NCBI GenBank assembly: GCA_009767595.1
Contig: VSDK01018351.1
Span: 192,278-256,277 of the forward strand
Length of the DNA stretch: 64,000 nt
Direction: 5' to 3'
DNA from: Symbiodinium kawagutii
Lineage: Eukaryota > Sar > Dinophyceae > Suessiales > Symbiodiniaceae
This document shows, in pieces, positions 33,601-47,110 of the stretch. The stretch's first letter is position 1. Each line of letters opens with the position of its first letter. The translations under genes and the position numbers were made by a program. The notes beneath the pieces are model-generated. The model was given only the letters and a program-made list of their open reading frames with translations. It searched no databases and was not told where the DNA came from.

Positions 33601-35952
33601 AGCTCAGCACATCGCAAATTCTTGGATTCCAAACGAACGTTCTTCTTGCCACTGTAGGAACGGTAGATGCCCTTGAACTTCTTACTGGCACGGCAAGAAC
33701 AGCTAGTGGGAGCAGGGCACACGAGATCATGACTGGTGCAGCTCTCCGTTCACTGGCTGCTAAATCTACGGCCATCCGAGCATGGGCTGCGTTTCTGTTG
33801 GAGAGTCCGTCAAAGATTCCAAGAATGAACTGCTTTACACAGCTGCCCCTGGTTTCAGAGGACCCAACACTCGCAGCTTTTGAAACTGAGGTCCAGCGTG
33901 GTCCAGCCATGAAGTCTTGGGTTCCCTTCAAGCTTGCAATCGCGAAGACATGCCAGCTGTGCATGCCAGTCAACATGCAGATCTGAGCGAGGCAAGGCCC
34001 GTTGCAACTCCCATCGGTGTCCCAACATTTCCGCGATCATGAAATGATCGAAAGCATTTACAATAGATTGTGTACAACCTGCCTTTGATCCTGACTGATC
34101 CTTTGACAAGGTGAATCCAGGTGAACTCGTGATCGAAATAGGCAAAAGTGGAACGTTCGTGTGAAATACACCAAGCAGATCCAAGCAGTTTGCCCCAGGC
34201 TTCCTATCATCAAACATTGAACGAAGCCATCCAGATCTCCCCACCGACTCGCCTTGCCGCCAACGCCCAAGCGCTTTCTGCGGCCACCCGCAGTATGCAT
34301 AATCACTGCGGGTTCATCTGCCTTCAAAACTGACTTGTCAATGAACAGCAAGCGCTGTTCAACTCTTGGTCAGAGAGGAATATACACACTCATGTTGGTC
34401 CTTCATTGTAGGGGATATCCATTTTCCAGTCTTGATTGTCTGGGATCTTCATGATTCATGACCCTGTTTCCTACAGTAAACAACCTATAGAGAGAGAGAG
34501 AGGAAAAAAACAAAATGAGAGAGATTAACCACGAAGTATGCTCTTTGGGACCGCGGGCAAGAGCTTGCATAACATTTGAGTGATGAAGAAATTGTATGAT
34601 GCATGGCTTAGTTCTATTTAGTTCCACTGAATTCTTTGGCCCTGACCTGAACAGAAAGAGCTGAGCCAGCCAGCGGCATCGGCACCACAGTAGTGCCAGC
34701 AGGCCTGAAGTTATCGCAAACATCGACAGGCTTAACTTAACCGACTTGTCTATGAGGACAACTTAACCATTTCTGGAGCTGGGAAGGATTGTCCCAGTGC
34801 TGTGTTTGCATTCGATCCATGGGACTATTTGGGGAGCTGGCCGAGCAACTCTGAGCCCTGCCTACGACTGCGTGTGGAGCAAAGGACTGCAAGGCCCATC
34901 AGGGGCAGGGCCACCTGGTGATGAATCTGGCACTGCAAAGATGGGGAATGCATTCTGTACCAAGGGACCTCTGCAATCCTGAAAACCCAATGAGCAGCTC
35001 GCTGCTTGGATCTGAGACCCCAGCAGCAGAGGCGGATCCCATGAATGACCTCAATGGAGCTTCTTGTTCTCATCTGGACCATTTTTGAGTACGGTTTTAG
35101 CTCTCATGATCATTGTGAATCATCATTCCTGCCATTGCTGTCACATTGAAACTATTGTCGCCATCGAATCATTGTTCTACATTTTGCAAAGTGTTTTTCC
35201 TTGCAAACAACGAACTCGGAAAATGAACACACATTCTGAATCCGTCAGAAGGAGGGGAGGTGGCTGGAAGTGCTGGGAAAAGGCTGCATTGTGAGAGTCA
35301 TATGATGTCATATGTGTCGTCCATATCTTCTTTGGTGTACCTGAGACACCACTTAAACAATTCTGATCCATACCAGACTGAAACAGCCTCCCCTGTTGCT
35401 GAATTCTGCTCAAAGGCTGGTCTTGGGCGGCTCCGGCATTAGCTCCTTGCAGCGCACTCAGCAGCTAACAGAAGCAGTGAGCAGAATTTGTTTGTGGCCT
35501 GATACCTCCAAAGTAGGACATTTCTGTTGGACCCTGCAGCGTCCTGGGACCCTGTGAATGTCGGTGTCCAGAGCACGCCTCAGGGTCACAGTTGACGTTC
35601 AAAATCTTCTTGCGGAAACTGCTGCATTACCTGTGTGCTACATACGTCGCTGCACCAGTACCAGCTGTTCTTTTCATCATTGCTGTTTGACTACGATGCT
35701 GAGAGTGTTCCTATGTCCAAACTGCTGGACACTAGTCCGACTCCTTTCATCTGCTGCAAAGCCATACAAAATCGTCCAAGGATGCCGCCTACAACCGTTG
35801 GGCGCGATAAAGGAGGTGCCTAAGAAAAGGAAGGCCTCAGACTCGCTGCAAATTTGAGGTCAGGAGTTCCCATAGAAAATCCAAAAGTAGGTGCTTGATG
35901 GTGTCCGGTCATAGGTTCCTGGTGAACCTTTCAATCTTGACTGAAACCTGAC
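27699..35952. other. No resolved gene; scattered simple repeats
   Basis: Mostly AT-rich. Open frames of 60-150 codons occur on both strands (for example 28921-29217, 29462-29968, 33537-33986) without family or splice support. At 33537-33986 both strands are open for more than 120 codons. Repeats: a 12-bp unit at 30771-30812, (AT)n at 32787-32810 and (AG)n near 34489. Confidence 0.3.
32787..32810 (+). repeat. (AT)n microsatellite
   Basis: Twelve dinucleotide units. Confidence 0.9.
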
Positions 35953-36053
35953 CCCGCAAAATGTGAATGAAGTGTTGCTACAATTTGCTGCTCAGGGGCC
36001 CCCAAAGCTGCCACTGCAGCGACTGCTCTCACTGCACGAGCCATTTTGGCGAC
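35953..36053 (-). CDS. Ala-rich exon of unidentified protein
   Basis: 33 codons plus two bases between TGCCAG|GTC and a GT donor (GCGG|GTCAGG). Reads KMARAVRAVAAVAALGAPEQ, an alanine-rich helix. The frame is also open upstream of the acceptor. No family. Confidence 0.45.
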
Positions 36054-37440
36054 CTGGCATCGCAAACCAGCCAGTGTAACCAGCGCTCTCACTTGGTGAT
36101 CTGGACAATGCAAAGTATTCACAGCCCAATTCATTCATCAGCAACCCGCAACAGCAGCACTGATAACCCACGGTGCTTGGAAATTGCTGTGAAAACCAAG
36201 TGAGCCAAGGCGAAGCAAAAGGAGAAAGACCTTTGAAGATTTTGAAGTCTGAGAATCCCAGATTCACACGCTTTGCAGCTGTGCCCCCGTACTCCGAGTA
36301 TGCGCTGTGAGAGCCCCCCCAGCGATTGGTGCGCGACCCAGTCGCCCGGGTCGCTTTTGAGCCAAAGATGGGTGATGGGAGACTCGACCAGCATCTGCTT
36401 CAGAATCTACTTTTGTCCAACGTCCAATGATTCCGCGAAGAAAAAACAGACCGTGACATGCTAGATTGAGTCTTCATGTCCCGTTGCCAACGACAACATG
36501 TGGCTCATGGAATTCATCAAGTTATCAATTTATCATGGTTTCCATGGCATGTCCCTGGAAAACCAAGAGTCCCAAGCTCGAACTGAACTCCACACAAGCT
36601 GCAGGCACCACCAAGGTCCCAAAATGTCCACACGCCTCTGCAGGTGCCTGGCACAGGATTCCCATGATTTCGCACTTCGCATGATACTGTTGGAATGTGC
36701 TCGCTACAGGACTAGCTGATACTAGGTGAACATAGCTGAACTAGGAATCAGAACGCTGCGAAATTTGCGAACGGTGAAAATGCTCTCATTCTTTTAGACA
36801 CTTCGTTAATATCACTCTGTGCTGTGGCTGATTGATTACGGTGAAAAGGCTGACCACCAACGGTAACAGCGATGGTGATTGCGACAATGATTTTTCATGG
36901 CCAACCAGTATGAATCTTGGTCTACCGTTGTCACCCAGCGGCAATCCTCAACCCCAGCATCTAGCCCTCCTGGATCTCTGCGCAAAAAGTTTTCCTACTA
37001 GACCAGGTAAATGGGGAGTGTTAACATTAGGGAGGGGACGAAGCACCGGTCAACGGTTAACCAGCATCTCCGAACATCAAGCAGTATCGACTATGACTAG
37101 CCTCTACTGACCAATCGTAAGCATTTTTTGGCCATTTCCAAAAATGGTCAACGATGATTCATCATGTTTGATGGCTATTAGATGCTATTAGTCATAAACT
37201 CTGATTGCCCGTGGTTCATCATGATCAATCACCAAGGTTAAGCGGCTTTATAAGTTTGGTTGCAGCAATATGGTGCGTGGGTTTGGGGCTCGACCTCTTC
37301 TCCATGACGGCTGAAACATTTGTGACCAGATTGGGATTACTTTTATCCTAACGAGGTTGTCGGCACAGTTCGATCCTTCAAAAGGCCCTGGTGTGTCCAG
37401 GGAACCCGTCCCTATGCCTTCGGGAACGGTTCGAATCATC

Positions 37441-37608
<168 letters not shown>

Positions 37609-39120
37609 TGACGACGATGACGATGAGGATGAAGATGACGACAATGCAATGAGGATGAAGATGACGACGATGACGATGACGATGGATTGGTCTGTCTTGC
37701 TTCATTCCTTCGAGGTCATCTGTGATGTACATTTGCATTTGCGGATGTGTCCCATAGGTCTAGGACAAGTATGCAATGGCAAAGGCAAAAACCAGTGCTT
37801 AGCCGCTGTTGATCAACCAGCGGCAGTAGTTAACAGTGGCACTTGTCCAACCAACTGCTATCAATCGACCGTTCAATAGTGCTAGCAGTTGTCAATTACT
37901 ATTAATCATGCTTAAGCTTTCCAATTCTCCTTCATTGCTATGAATGATTGATTGCTATGAAGGCTATTGATAATAGTGGTTCTTAGTTGATTAACCATCA
38001 ATCGCCTGAATACCTGCCAACTAATTTGACCATTTAACCATTACCGTGAAGACCAAGGTTAATAGCCATCAGCTAGCCAACATTCATGAGACCACCTATC
38101 GTACCATCAACAATAACCACTACCACCTTTTTACATGTTTGAGTCAGAACTATTGGTGACAACCAACAGCTTTCATATCACCATCATTCATGGTTTATAC
38201 ATGTGTTTTTGCGTAATTGTTCACAATGATTCTTAAGACCGTTTCTGATAACTATTGGCGATGATAGCCTAAATGGTCAGAATGTCAATAGTGATGATTT
38301 ACAATTATCAATAGCCATAAACCCTTAATAACTCCATGAATAGTTCACCATTCCCAGCCAACTCCAGCCCCGCCGTGCTGCGAAATGTCTGGCCGCCTCA
38401 GGCGCCAAGCGTTGCAGCACTTCTTCAGCGGCTTGCAACTGAGCGGGGTGAAGCGGTGGCAAAGAACTGCTTGAAGACGGTTAGCAACGGCAAGGGCTGA
38501 AAAAAACAGGTACAACAATATCTCACAAATAATGTTTTCAGATGATTAATAGGTATAGTGATGGTCAAGATGGAACCCCCGAGTTATAAGTTGGTGCACA
38601 AGCCATTTAGGTTGTTAATGGATGTTCATGGTATGGCAATGGATGTTCATGGTACAAGAATGGCCCAGCCGTGAATTGCTCACTATCACGGTTTACATCG
38701 TGATTTACAATAGTTGAAAACAACTGTTATAATGGCTCACATTGGTTGATAGATGTTGATACGGATTGATAATAGGGTTTATAATGCTAAATAACGGTCG
38801 ATTCTGGTTGATGGTGACTGGCACTTGTCAATAATAATCAATAATGGTTGTCATAGCTGATAATGTCAACCATGAATCAACCACTCATTACCATCATCCT
38901 GAAATGGTGTTGATATCGTGATGGTGAACAACAACATGCCTGGAATAACGATTCAGGGAATGGTAATGATACATGGAATCACATGGACAAATCAGCTCCA
39001 ACTTGTCCAAAGAAACAAAGGGTCGTTCAAAAGCTGGCCATTACAATGTCCACCTGAAGAATTTTTGTCAGCTTTCACATCATCACTTGTTCTTTCATGG
39101 AGAGAATTGAAGCGATTTGA

Positions 39121-39225
39121 AATGGATGAAAAGGGATGAAAAGGGATGAAAAGGGATGAAAAAGGATGAAAAGGGATCAGAAGGGATGAAAACGGGTGAA
39201 AAGGGATGAAAAGGGATGAAACGGG
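39121..39225 (+). repeat. 10-bp tandem repeat, unit GGATGAAAAG
   Basis: About eleven imperfect units, followed by two 12-bp units (GGGATGTTAAAA). Confidence 0.9.
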
Positions 39226-40754
39226 ATGTTAAAAGGGATGTTAAAAGGGAAGAGGATGAAGAGGGGACATCCGAAGAAACTACAGCAGCCGATTTGCACA
39301 GCCACAACATTCAGCCCAGTGGATTCCCCCAGGAGCGGCACCTGATGTCTTGCTTCCAAGTCATCCGGAGTGGATGCAACTGCGAAGCGGCAGGACAGGG
39401 ACCGGCAGGAGATTTCAATTTACAGAGCTGACATTTTTATTCAAAAATGTAAGAACTTAAGTTTGTTCTTGTTTGTTTGTTTTTGAATTCAACACTGTGA
39501 ATGAATTTGGATTTGTTCAAGCGGCAGGGACACAGGCAAACAGTAAAAAAGATATGTGTTCATTGAAAATGTCAACCCAGCATCTGGGGGCGAGTTTTGA
39601 TTTCAGTCGGGTCCAATATCAGACTGCCCCTAGTCATCAATGCTTGGTGGATTTGGTGGCGATCACACACAAACCTCTGCTGTGGGTGGACCAGTCACCA
39701 TCCCGTCACCTTTGGTGTTCAGCGGAGCCTCTGAGCTGCTTCAGCGCTTCTCTCAGTTGCTTGGATGCCAAAGGTATGTTGGAGGTGAGAAGCATCTGCG
39801 TGCGGCAGACACTACACGGGGGCTGCTGTGGCGTTCCTGAAATGACCTTGACCATCCTTGCTCCTAATTTCTGAGGGTTTCAGAGGAAATCATCCAACTT
39901 ACAAATCCTTAAACCTTTCCGTCAGCCCGAACATGATCTGAGATTTCTCTGCCCAAACGCATGTGTCCGCGCATTTTTGCCTATTCAAACTCATGAAGGT
40001 TTCATGAGCCTGCTAGTCCTCCCAAAAAACATCCGTGGCCGACGGCCAGGGGTGCCATAGAGTCGTGTGACGGTCTCTGGAAACAAAAAAGACGTGGCAA
40101 AACCAATCTCCAAATGTCAGAGCTCTGGAAGAAGTGAAGCGCCCATGGTTGAGGCATGTTGAGGCATGCTGAGGCCCTGTGATGGGTCCAGTACTTCGAA
40201 GTCAAGCATCTTTGCTCAAATCAATGGCCTTCTGATTTGAGTCAGAGACCGCTACACATCGAAACGGCTGCTTTGCGGAACTGCTGCGACCCCAGTGTTG
40301 AAGTCAGCCACAACATCTGGAGGCGAAAAAGCAAAGACGCTGAGTTGGACAGGAAGGCCCCAAACATACTGGAAGCAAGAGCAGTGTTGGAGGCATTGTA
40401 TCCCCTACCACAAGGAGTTGATCATTTTGAGTAGGATTGATGAACAATGGTGCTGTACTGCAATGTACTCAGATTCCGAAAGGTGGGACGCCTTCTGTCC
40501 TCTTCACAGCAGCCTATCTTTAAAGGATTAAGATTATGCATTTTCCTGTCGTGAATTCCCAACAACTGCAATGGCGACGCTTTTCGTGCCAGATTCCTCC
40601 AAGAAATCAAGCCGCACCGATGCGCCACTTGTGCAGCATCAGCGCCGCCAGGCCCGAGTGCCAAACGCAGTCTCTGGGATGTTCGGCTGAAGAATGGAAT
40701 CATGAGCCACAAACAAATGGTGACTGCACAAGCATCAGGATAAGCACAAGCATC

Positions 40755-40914
40755 TGGATAGGTTTGGATAGGTTTGGATAGGTTTGGATAGGTTTAGATA
40801 GGTTTGGATAGGTTTAATTTGGATAGGTTTGGATAGGTTTGGATAGGTTTGGATAGGTTTAGATAGGTTTGGATAGGTTTGGATAGGTTTAGATGGGTTT
40901 GGATAGGTTTGGAC
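40755..40914 (+). repeat. 10-bp tandem repeat, unit GGATAGGTTT
   Basis: About sixteen units with occasional A/G change and one 4-base insertion. It resembles but is not a telomere repeat. Confidence 0.92.
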
Positions 40915-41676
40915 AGTCACTGTTTGACCCGCTCTGACAGACAAACCAATGTCGTCATTGTGGTAGCCATGAACCAGTAGCCGTCTGCGCAACTGCTGGA
41001 CAATGACAAGTGACGGGATGAGGAAGTGACGTTGCTAGGTCACACGCATGCTGCATGTTCAGCAATTGCTATTTCAATCAAAAGTAAGTGTGGTAAATAA
41101 AGGCATTTTGGGTATACAGTTCATGCTTGATCATTTTTGTATTGCGTATTGTGTTGGGTGTTGCTCGGGTTCAGCCTCATGCAAATGATTCCATATGATT
41201 CCATGCTCCCAGCACCTCACTTCTGCAGCATTTTGCGGGTCAAGATCCGCCCTGGCTGAGAAATGCTGGATGTTGCTGGAGGTTCAAACACTATCCAACC
41301 ATCTCAAAAGTGGGTGACAAACATGCAGTCCACGGCATGGTGTGTGAATTGAAGCAACCTTCATACGACACGAGGTTCAACACTCTACGAATCTATGACC
41401 ATCTATGACCATCTACACACATTTCTACCAGATATGATTTCACCGTACCTTGCCCCTGCTGTGCTTTTGATGGCCTGCATTCAACTAAGCTGGTCCTGCA
41501 AACCCTTCTGGTCCGGCAAGCTCTTCAAATCCTTAGCGCAACAATTAAGGTGCATCCAGGATCCACAAAAAGGTGCCATGCGAGTCTGGGGCTGCTGATT
41601 TCCACCACCCAAACTGGAAAGCTAGCTACCAACGCTGTGTCGGCGGTTCACACTCTGTGTGTGTGTGTGCTTTCAG

Positions 41677-41828
41677 TTTCACAAAAACAAGCACTTGCGG
41701 CTGCCAACCGGCTGCATCAAAACAGAGCTCTTGGCAAGAATGCCTCGAAAGAGGCTCTAATATGGCGTGTGGTCAAAATGTTGGAAATGACGTTAAAGAC
41801 TCATTTAGTTGGGGGCCCGCTGCTTGAG
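41677..41828 (+). CDS. Ambiguous forward-strand exon
   Basis: Two bases plus 50 codons between a strong acceptor (GTGTGCTTTCAG|TT) and a donor (GAG|GTAATT). Reads helix-like (SQKQALAAANRLHQNRALGK). It would be the only forward exon in the window with both borders good; the minus strand is open over the overlapping 41773-41985, so it may be a shadow. Confidence 0.3.
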
Positions 41829-43702
41829 GTAATTGTTTGCGGGGACCCCAATGGTTTTGGTTCCAGGAAAACTGTTCTGCAATCATCTGCCAAGCAACAT
41901 AGCATGGCCAATCTGCCTCAGTGCCACTTGGGAAATAACCCTGGGAATCCCAGCAAAAACATGCAAAACTTCCCTGTTTGTGCAATGGGTCCGGACTGCG
42001 GTGTGATCGTATTTCTCTACTGCTGCTCGTGTCACTCCAGTTCTTGCGCTGCTGGATGTTTCCAGAAAAAATCAGTCAAGATACCAGCTGGTGGATGTCT
42101 CGCGGCACGAGACACTTGCAGAACCTTTTGGCCATTCGCTGCTGGGAGATGCTCTGTTTGTGATGGGCTTAGTGAGCAAGAACAACTGTATGTATTGTGT
42201 ATGACGGGCTTGGCAAGAAGAACTGTATGCTGGGCATAGAGTCTCGGGAGCACAACAATTTCGGACTCCAGAGTGGATCATTCCAGCCGCTTTGAAGAAA
42301 AGAAATGATGACATTCTTCCAAGATCTTCCAAGTCAGCTAAACATCAAACCTGCAGTGAAACGCCAAGACTGGCCGAAGGTTTGGAATCATCATAAAGCA
42401 TCCTGTCCATTTGTGTAGAAAAAAGGAAAAGAACAAAACACAACAAAACCATGTCTCGTGTCTGATGAACTAGATCAGAATCTAGCCACTCCCAAGTAGT
42501 GGCCTTCATTGGTTTGTACATAATATTTCAATTGTTGCAGCTGCATATGACCCAGGAAACAGTCGTTCCCTTGTCACTGTCGCAGCCGCCTCAGAGTTCT
42601 ATCAATTCCCAGAACGGAGAAGCACCTCACGATCATCGACAGATCTCAAAAACTTGAACCCAAAAGCATCAGTAAGGCTGAAGCTCTTTTCATATAAATT
42701 CAGCATTTTGTTGCTCACAATTGCTGATAGAAGTTCATAGTGACAAATACTAACGAACTATTAAGCCTTCAAAATGCATAATAATGATCAATAAAAGGAC
42801 GGAGACGAAATGGATGCCATCTTTGCGCGGCGAAATGTTGGAGGTACTGGGCGCCCCTGCACTCGCACGTACCATGGCGCCTTCTGCCTGACCAGCAGAT
42901 TTCGACAATTCCGAAAATCAAAAGAAAGGATGTGATAAATCAAATCAAGTTATTCAAGTGTGAATCATCATTGCAATGCCCACGGCAATACGTCTGTATA
43001 TTAATACAATTTCATTACACCATCAGTACTCATGGTAGTCAATGTGACTAAAAGGCCTACAGTTATCACCATCGTATGATCTCTACAAATCAAACCCACA
43101 CACCGTTATCGGTCGTTGATCACACGCCCAAACACGCTGGTATCATCTGTTCAAGTAGCCCATTGCGCACGTGCCCCAAGGTATACATGTCAGTATGCAG
43201 TATCCGATTCCATACGACTCATGACGAACAGTCCGCCATGGGAACTCCATCGTGCATCTTTTTGAATGCTTTGGATTCAGATCCAAAGGCAGGCCCGAGT
43301 CAAAATGGCACCGCCGACGTATGCTTTGAGGAGAACCAAGTCTTCGATTGCCGTCGTGAAATGAGCAGAAACACGATGACTTCTTTCGAGTAATCCCCAC
43401 CCTGGCAAGTCTGACATAGTTTCCGGGATAGAAACGGTTCTTTTTCTGACATTTCGATACATTTCTGGCGTGTGTTCCGTGTGTTCTTCTGACATTCGAG
43501 CGGGTCCTGGTGTGCCCTGTGCCGGAGCTCGCTAAAGGCTTCGCGTCTCAGATCTCGCGCTTAAAAATGTTGTGCTCCCTGTGTGGTTTCCCAGCCACTG
43601 AAACTTGGATCATTTTGTCCCCTTCATCGCCCTTAATGTCCCCTTGATACCTAGCCATAAAGTGTACATGTAGTCACAATTGATATCAATTAATCACAAT
43701 AT

Positions 43703-43744
43703 GCTTCATGAATCTTCATGAATCTTCATGAATCTTCATGATCT
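43703..43744 (+). repeat. 10-bp tandem repeat, unit AATCTTCATG
   Basis: Four units including the ends; lies just beyond the end of exon 43758-43862 on the minus strand. Confidence 0.85.
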
Positions 43745-43757
43745 TGTTTCAGTCTAC

Positions 43758-43862
43758 TTCCCTCTGATATTCGCCTTGCAAGATCTCGCCAAGAAATGGC
43801 AGCGCCCTCCTGGCATCCAAAAGGTCCCCATGGATGACATAGGTCGATGTCAACGGCAAACT
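43758..43862 (-). CDS. Exon of unidentified protein
   Basis: Begins after TTGTTTCAG|AGT, phase 0. Reads TYVIHGDLLDARRALPFLGE, a convincing globular segment. It ends at GAA|GTAGAC (43758) or at a GC donor (43775). Joins in frame to 44052-44192. Confidence 0.55.
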
Positions 43863-44051
43863 CTGAAACAAACGGCAAACCATTTGCAAAATGATGAGTA
43901 AAATGAATGTTCAAAATGACAATACTTCTGAATTCGGACTTCGATGAGTACACTTCCTTGCAAAATCTTTGTAAGCACATGATTGGTCCCTTGAAATCAA
44001 GCATCAAGAAGTCAATAAGCATCAAAATGTCAGGGAGTCCAATCCCACGGC

Positions 44052-44192
44052 TTCCACACCAAACTCAAAGGCCACGACTTGGCAACGGAAGGTGTTCACA
44101 ACCGGGGCGAAATGGGGCACCAACCCATGGACGGTTTCTCGGGTCTCCTCCACCTGCGTTGGTGACTGCCCAGCCATCGGGGCTGGCTTCAC
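44052..44192 (-). CDS. 47-codon exon of unidentified protein
   Basis: Acceptor CCTCCAG|GTG; GC donor GAA|GCCGTG; phase 0 at both ends. Contains VEETRETVHGLVPHFAPVVN. Joins in frame to the Ser/Pro-rich exon upstream and to 43758-43862. Confidence 0.55.
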
Positions 44193-44507
44193 CTGGAGGC
44201 TAGCAGGATGTGTTTTCAAAGGCCTATCAACCGAAACAGCCTTGTTGCTAATTATTGAGCTACTCCCTGAGACTTGAAAAACTGGTTCACAGCTTGCGAT
44301 TGAATTCAGATTTGAGATAGTATGATAAAATTAGACGTGAATGAAGAGATTGCAGCTGTATGATATTGGCACAGAATGTCTTTATGTCCATTGATCATAG
44401 TCTGCTCCTATCCGAATCCAATCATCCTAGTTGATGCTAATTGTATCTCAGTGAATCATCTACAGTACATTCATCAACTGACCACAACCAGTGACATCCA
44501 CAGGTGC

Positions 44508-44659
44508 CTGAAGCTGTTGAGCACTCTGCTCGGGTTCTGGTTCTGAATGGTGCGGTGATCCCGCAGAAGGCGAGACCGCAGAAGGGCTATGCCCAGGTGA
44601 CTGCGCGACAGGGTTGACCACTTGAGAGACCAAAGGTCCACAGTTAAGGAGAAATTGAA
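44508..44659 (-). CDS. Ser/Pro-rich exon (50 codons)
   Basis: Ends at a GC donor (CTTCAG|GCACCT) and is in frame with 44052-44192. Reads SPGHSPSAVSPSAGSPHHSE and then an acidic Gln-rich end, typical of a disordered linker. The acceptor (TTAAGAG|TT) is the weakest point. Confidence 0.5.
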
Positions 44660-45453
44660 CTCTTAAGTGTGTCTTAAGTCGTACAAGTTCCTTCAAGTTC
44701 CTACGTACAACCTCCTGTTCTTTCAACTTGAGTTATATAGTTGGATGTCAAAGCTTTGTGTCCAAACGATTCCAATTAAACATCTGCACCTCTATGTTCA
44801 AATCACATTATCGTGCTCTTGAAAGTTGCTTCATCAATGCTGGCCAGTCTAATCCAGAGCAAGTGAAACAGGATTCAGAGTGCTCTGTTCTTCGATCGAG
44901 GAACCAGAAAGCAGTTTCCCACCTGTGCGTCAAGAAACCCTTGAACCTGCCGAGCAGCGGCCCGATTGGAGATAGTGCTGCCAGCAACAATAGGTTTGGA
45001 TGGATTTGGAACAAACCTATACAGTAGGTAACAGTATATACTTGGTACATGAACATACACACACAATGTTGAATAATGGAGAAAGGAAAATAAACTGAAA
45101 TTGGAAAATAAATGAACATGATAAAATGAAGATAAACTCCACAAAAACCATGAGATATCTCAGATCAATGTTTCGGTTTGTCGTTTCGGTTGGAAGTCCT
45201 AAGCTGTCCTCGCCTCGCAACCCTCGAGGTGCTCTTGCCACGTTTCCAATTCCAGGAGTTTGGTCAACCTCCACCGGCTTCGGAATTGTCTGAAACATCG
45301 CAGAGACTCTTCTTGATTTGATATGCTATGTGTGTGTGTACATGTTCTGTACGTACATGTCTTTCTGTATAAATTCATAACTATATACTTCATAATATGT
45401 CTACATATCATCTTCACTCTATACTATATATATTATGTACAATGCAAAAGCAC
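44660..45453. other. Inferred intron/exon mixture, unresolved
   Basis: At least two minus frames at 44810-45030 and 45190-45300 look protein-like, but competing frames prevent a choice. Confidence 0.3.
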
Positions 45454-45683
45454 CTATAGCTCTAGCGATCGAATTGCGCTCATGCCAGAAACTTCACCTG
45501 ACCTCAAAAGGTGGAATTCGTTACAGATTCGAATGCTTTCTGGACCAATGAAAGATTGCAATGTGTCATGTTGGTCATATTGCAAGGTCCGTCCAAAGAA
45601 AGCCCATGTGTGTTCAAGCAATACTGGCGTTTGGTTTTCAAGCCTGACTTCTATGAGTTTCTTTTCAGCACCCATCAGCCACA
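45454..45683 (-). CDS. Exon of unidentified protein (up to 75 codons)
   Basis: Follows a strong acceptor (TTGTTTCTTTCAG|TG). The frame stays open to a TAG at 45454-45456, with possible GT donors on the way. Contains LLEHTWAFFGRTLQYDQHD. May be the 5' part of the 43.8-44.7 kb gene. Confidence 0.5.
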
Positions 45684-46719
45684 CTGAAAGAAACAAGATC
45701 CTCCGATATGTGTAAAGTCAGTAGCATGCTGGAGAGAAGCCGCTATAAAAAAGCGTCAACGTCTTCCGTGAGAAAAGTTGTTAAGGAGTTCACCGCACTG
45801 GGAGCCCCTACACATAGAAAACTCGCGATCTCCAAGCCTTTCTCTTCACCTTAAAACAAGTAGTTACTGTAGTTTCTTTTCTTGGACTAATATCATCGAA
45901 TATCAACATAAAAGATGATCTTGCATGTGAGCATATCCTTTGGCTGGATCTGAGAACCAAACACCTATGTCCACCATGAAGGCGGCCATTTGCCTTACAG
46001 TTGCGAGGCACATCATGCGCAATACATTTGTCTGTGCTTAATTGGAAGGGACTCTGGCATGGGCGGTGCCCCTACGCGCAGCATGATGACTGTCTAGAAT
46101 CCAAGCCTGATCTAGAGAATTACAAATGTTCGACGTGATAAAATCAAATCAAATCATACGTGTGAAAAAGTTGTTCCCCAATTTAGGTGGGGCTGGCTGT
46201 TGCTTTCCAAGGTGCTGTTTGGGTTCGAAACCATCCAAACTCAAACGGCCCTGGCAGGTGCTGTCATTAAGAAGCAATGTGGGTGTGAAACTGTGAATGC
46301 CTGGTGGCTAAAGCATGGCTAAAGTGCCTCTTGTGAAACTTGCCTGGAATCGACATGCACAAGAATATTGCACTTGCTCAGTTTACCACCCCAAACTAGC
46401 ACTGTGTCCACCAAAGCAAAAGGTGAGAACCGAATAATGAATAAAGTTCTGGCAGCTGCGAGGAAACTCTTACCTGCTGCTGTTGGCTAGGGGACGATGA
46501 TCATTGTGGGGATTTTTCAACCCTGCACACCTAAATAATGTCACTTCGATGGGTACAGTATGATGTCTGCGCATATTTTTGCATCTGCAAATGCCGTCAA
46601 AACGGCCTGCAGAACGATGCGCTCAATTGATGTTGTTGGTTGCATTCCGCGTGAGCTTTGCTTTGGGTTCAAGGCTGGGTGCCTTTGCAGCCGCCTTCTT
46701 CTCAAAAGCTTGCCGCACC

Positions 46720-46920
46720 TCAGGGTGGACTGATTTGTTCAAGTTGATTCTCTAAGCTTGAGCCCAGAAAAGGAGCAAAATACGAATTGTGTGACTGTGA
46801 ATCGGAGTCAAAAGAATCAGTTTGCCAGTCAGTTTCCCAAATATCAGTTGAAGCCTCAGGGTTCCTGGATGTTCCTGGGTCCGTTGCGGCGCGGTGGAAA
46901 GTCTCAAAAGCCACTTGAAC
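46720..46920 (-). CDS. Possible acidic Ser/Asp-rich exon
   Basis: Open minus frame with STDIWETDWQTDSFDSDSQ. Borders not fixed. Lies directly downstream of exon 46921-47062. Confidence 0.35.
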   Translation of the reverse strand, partial: VQVAFETFHRAATDPGTSRNPEASTDIWETDWQTDSFDSDSQSHNSYFAPFLGSSLENQLEQISPP

Positions 46921-47062
46921 CTGAACAGGGGCCATAGGGCAGAAAGATGTAGAAAGTCTCAGCATGGGTCAGCTGGGTAAGTCGTTCGACCGCGCAGGGA
47001 CACGCAAAGCACCAGCACAGTTGTGCCTCGTCTGGGTCCCCACCGGCAGCATAGTCCAACGC
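46921..47062 (-). CDS. Cys/aromatic exon of unidentified protein (47 codons)
   Basis: Acceptor CTGGCTCAG|GCG, donor TTCAG|GTTCAAG. Reads ALDYAAGGDPDEAQLCWCFA then CPCAVERL. A 10-bp repeat lies only a few bases upstream of the acceptor on the minus strand. Cysteine spacing (CWCFACPC) is striking but matches no family I can name. Confidence 0.55.
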
Positions 47063-47074
47063 CTGAGCCAGTTT

Positions 47075-47110
47075 CAACATGGCTCAACATGGCTCAACAT
47101 GGCTCAGCAC
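47075..47110 (+). repeat. 10-bp tandem repeat, unit TCAACATGGC
   Basis: Three units plus a degenerate one, in the inferred intron beside the acceptor of exon 46921-47062. Confidence 0.8.

Noticed and set aside
33537-33986. 149-codon forward frame, possibly a gene
   Set aside because: The minus strand is open for 126 codons over the same bases, and neither shows splice signals or family similarity.
36039-36050. 12-base match to the core of the dinoflagellate spliced leader
   Set aside because: Flanks do not match the leader, and on the minus strand it falls inside the Ala-rich exon 35953-36053. Chance is likely.
40755-40914. Interstitial telomere repeat
   Set aside because: The unit GGATAGGTTT differs from TTTAGGG and has a strict 10-bp period like other local arrays.
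46200-46240. GGGTTCGAAACC, another tRNA B-box-like site
   Set aside because: It is part of a small GTTTGG/CCAAAC hairpin and has no matching A box or cloverleaf.
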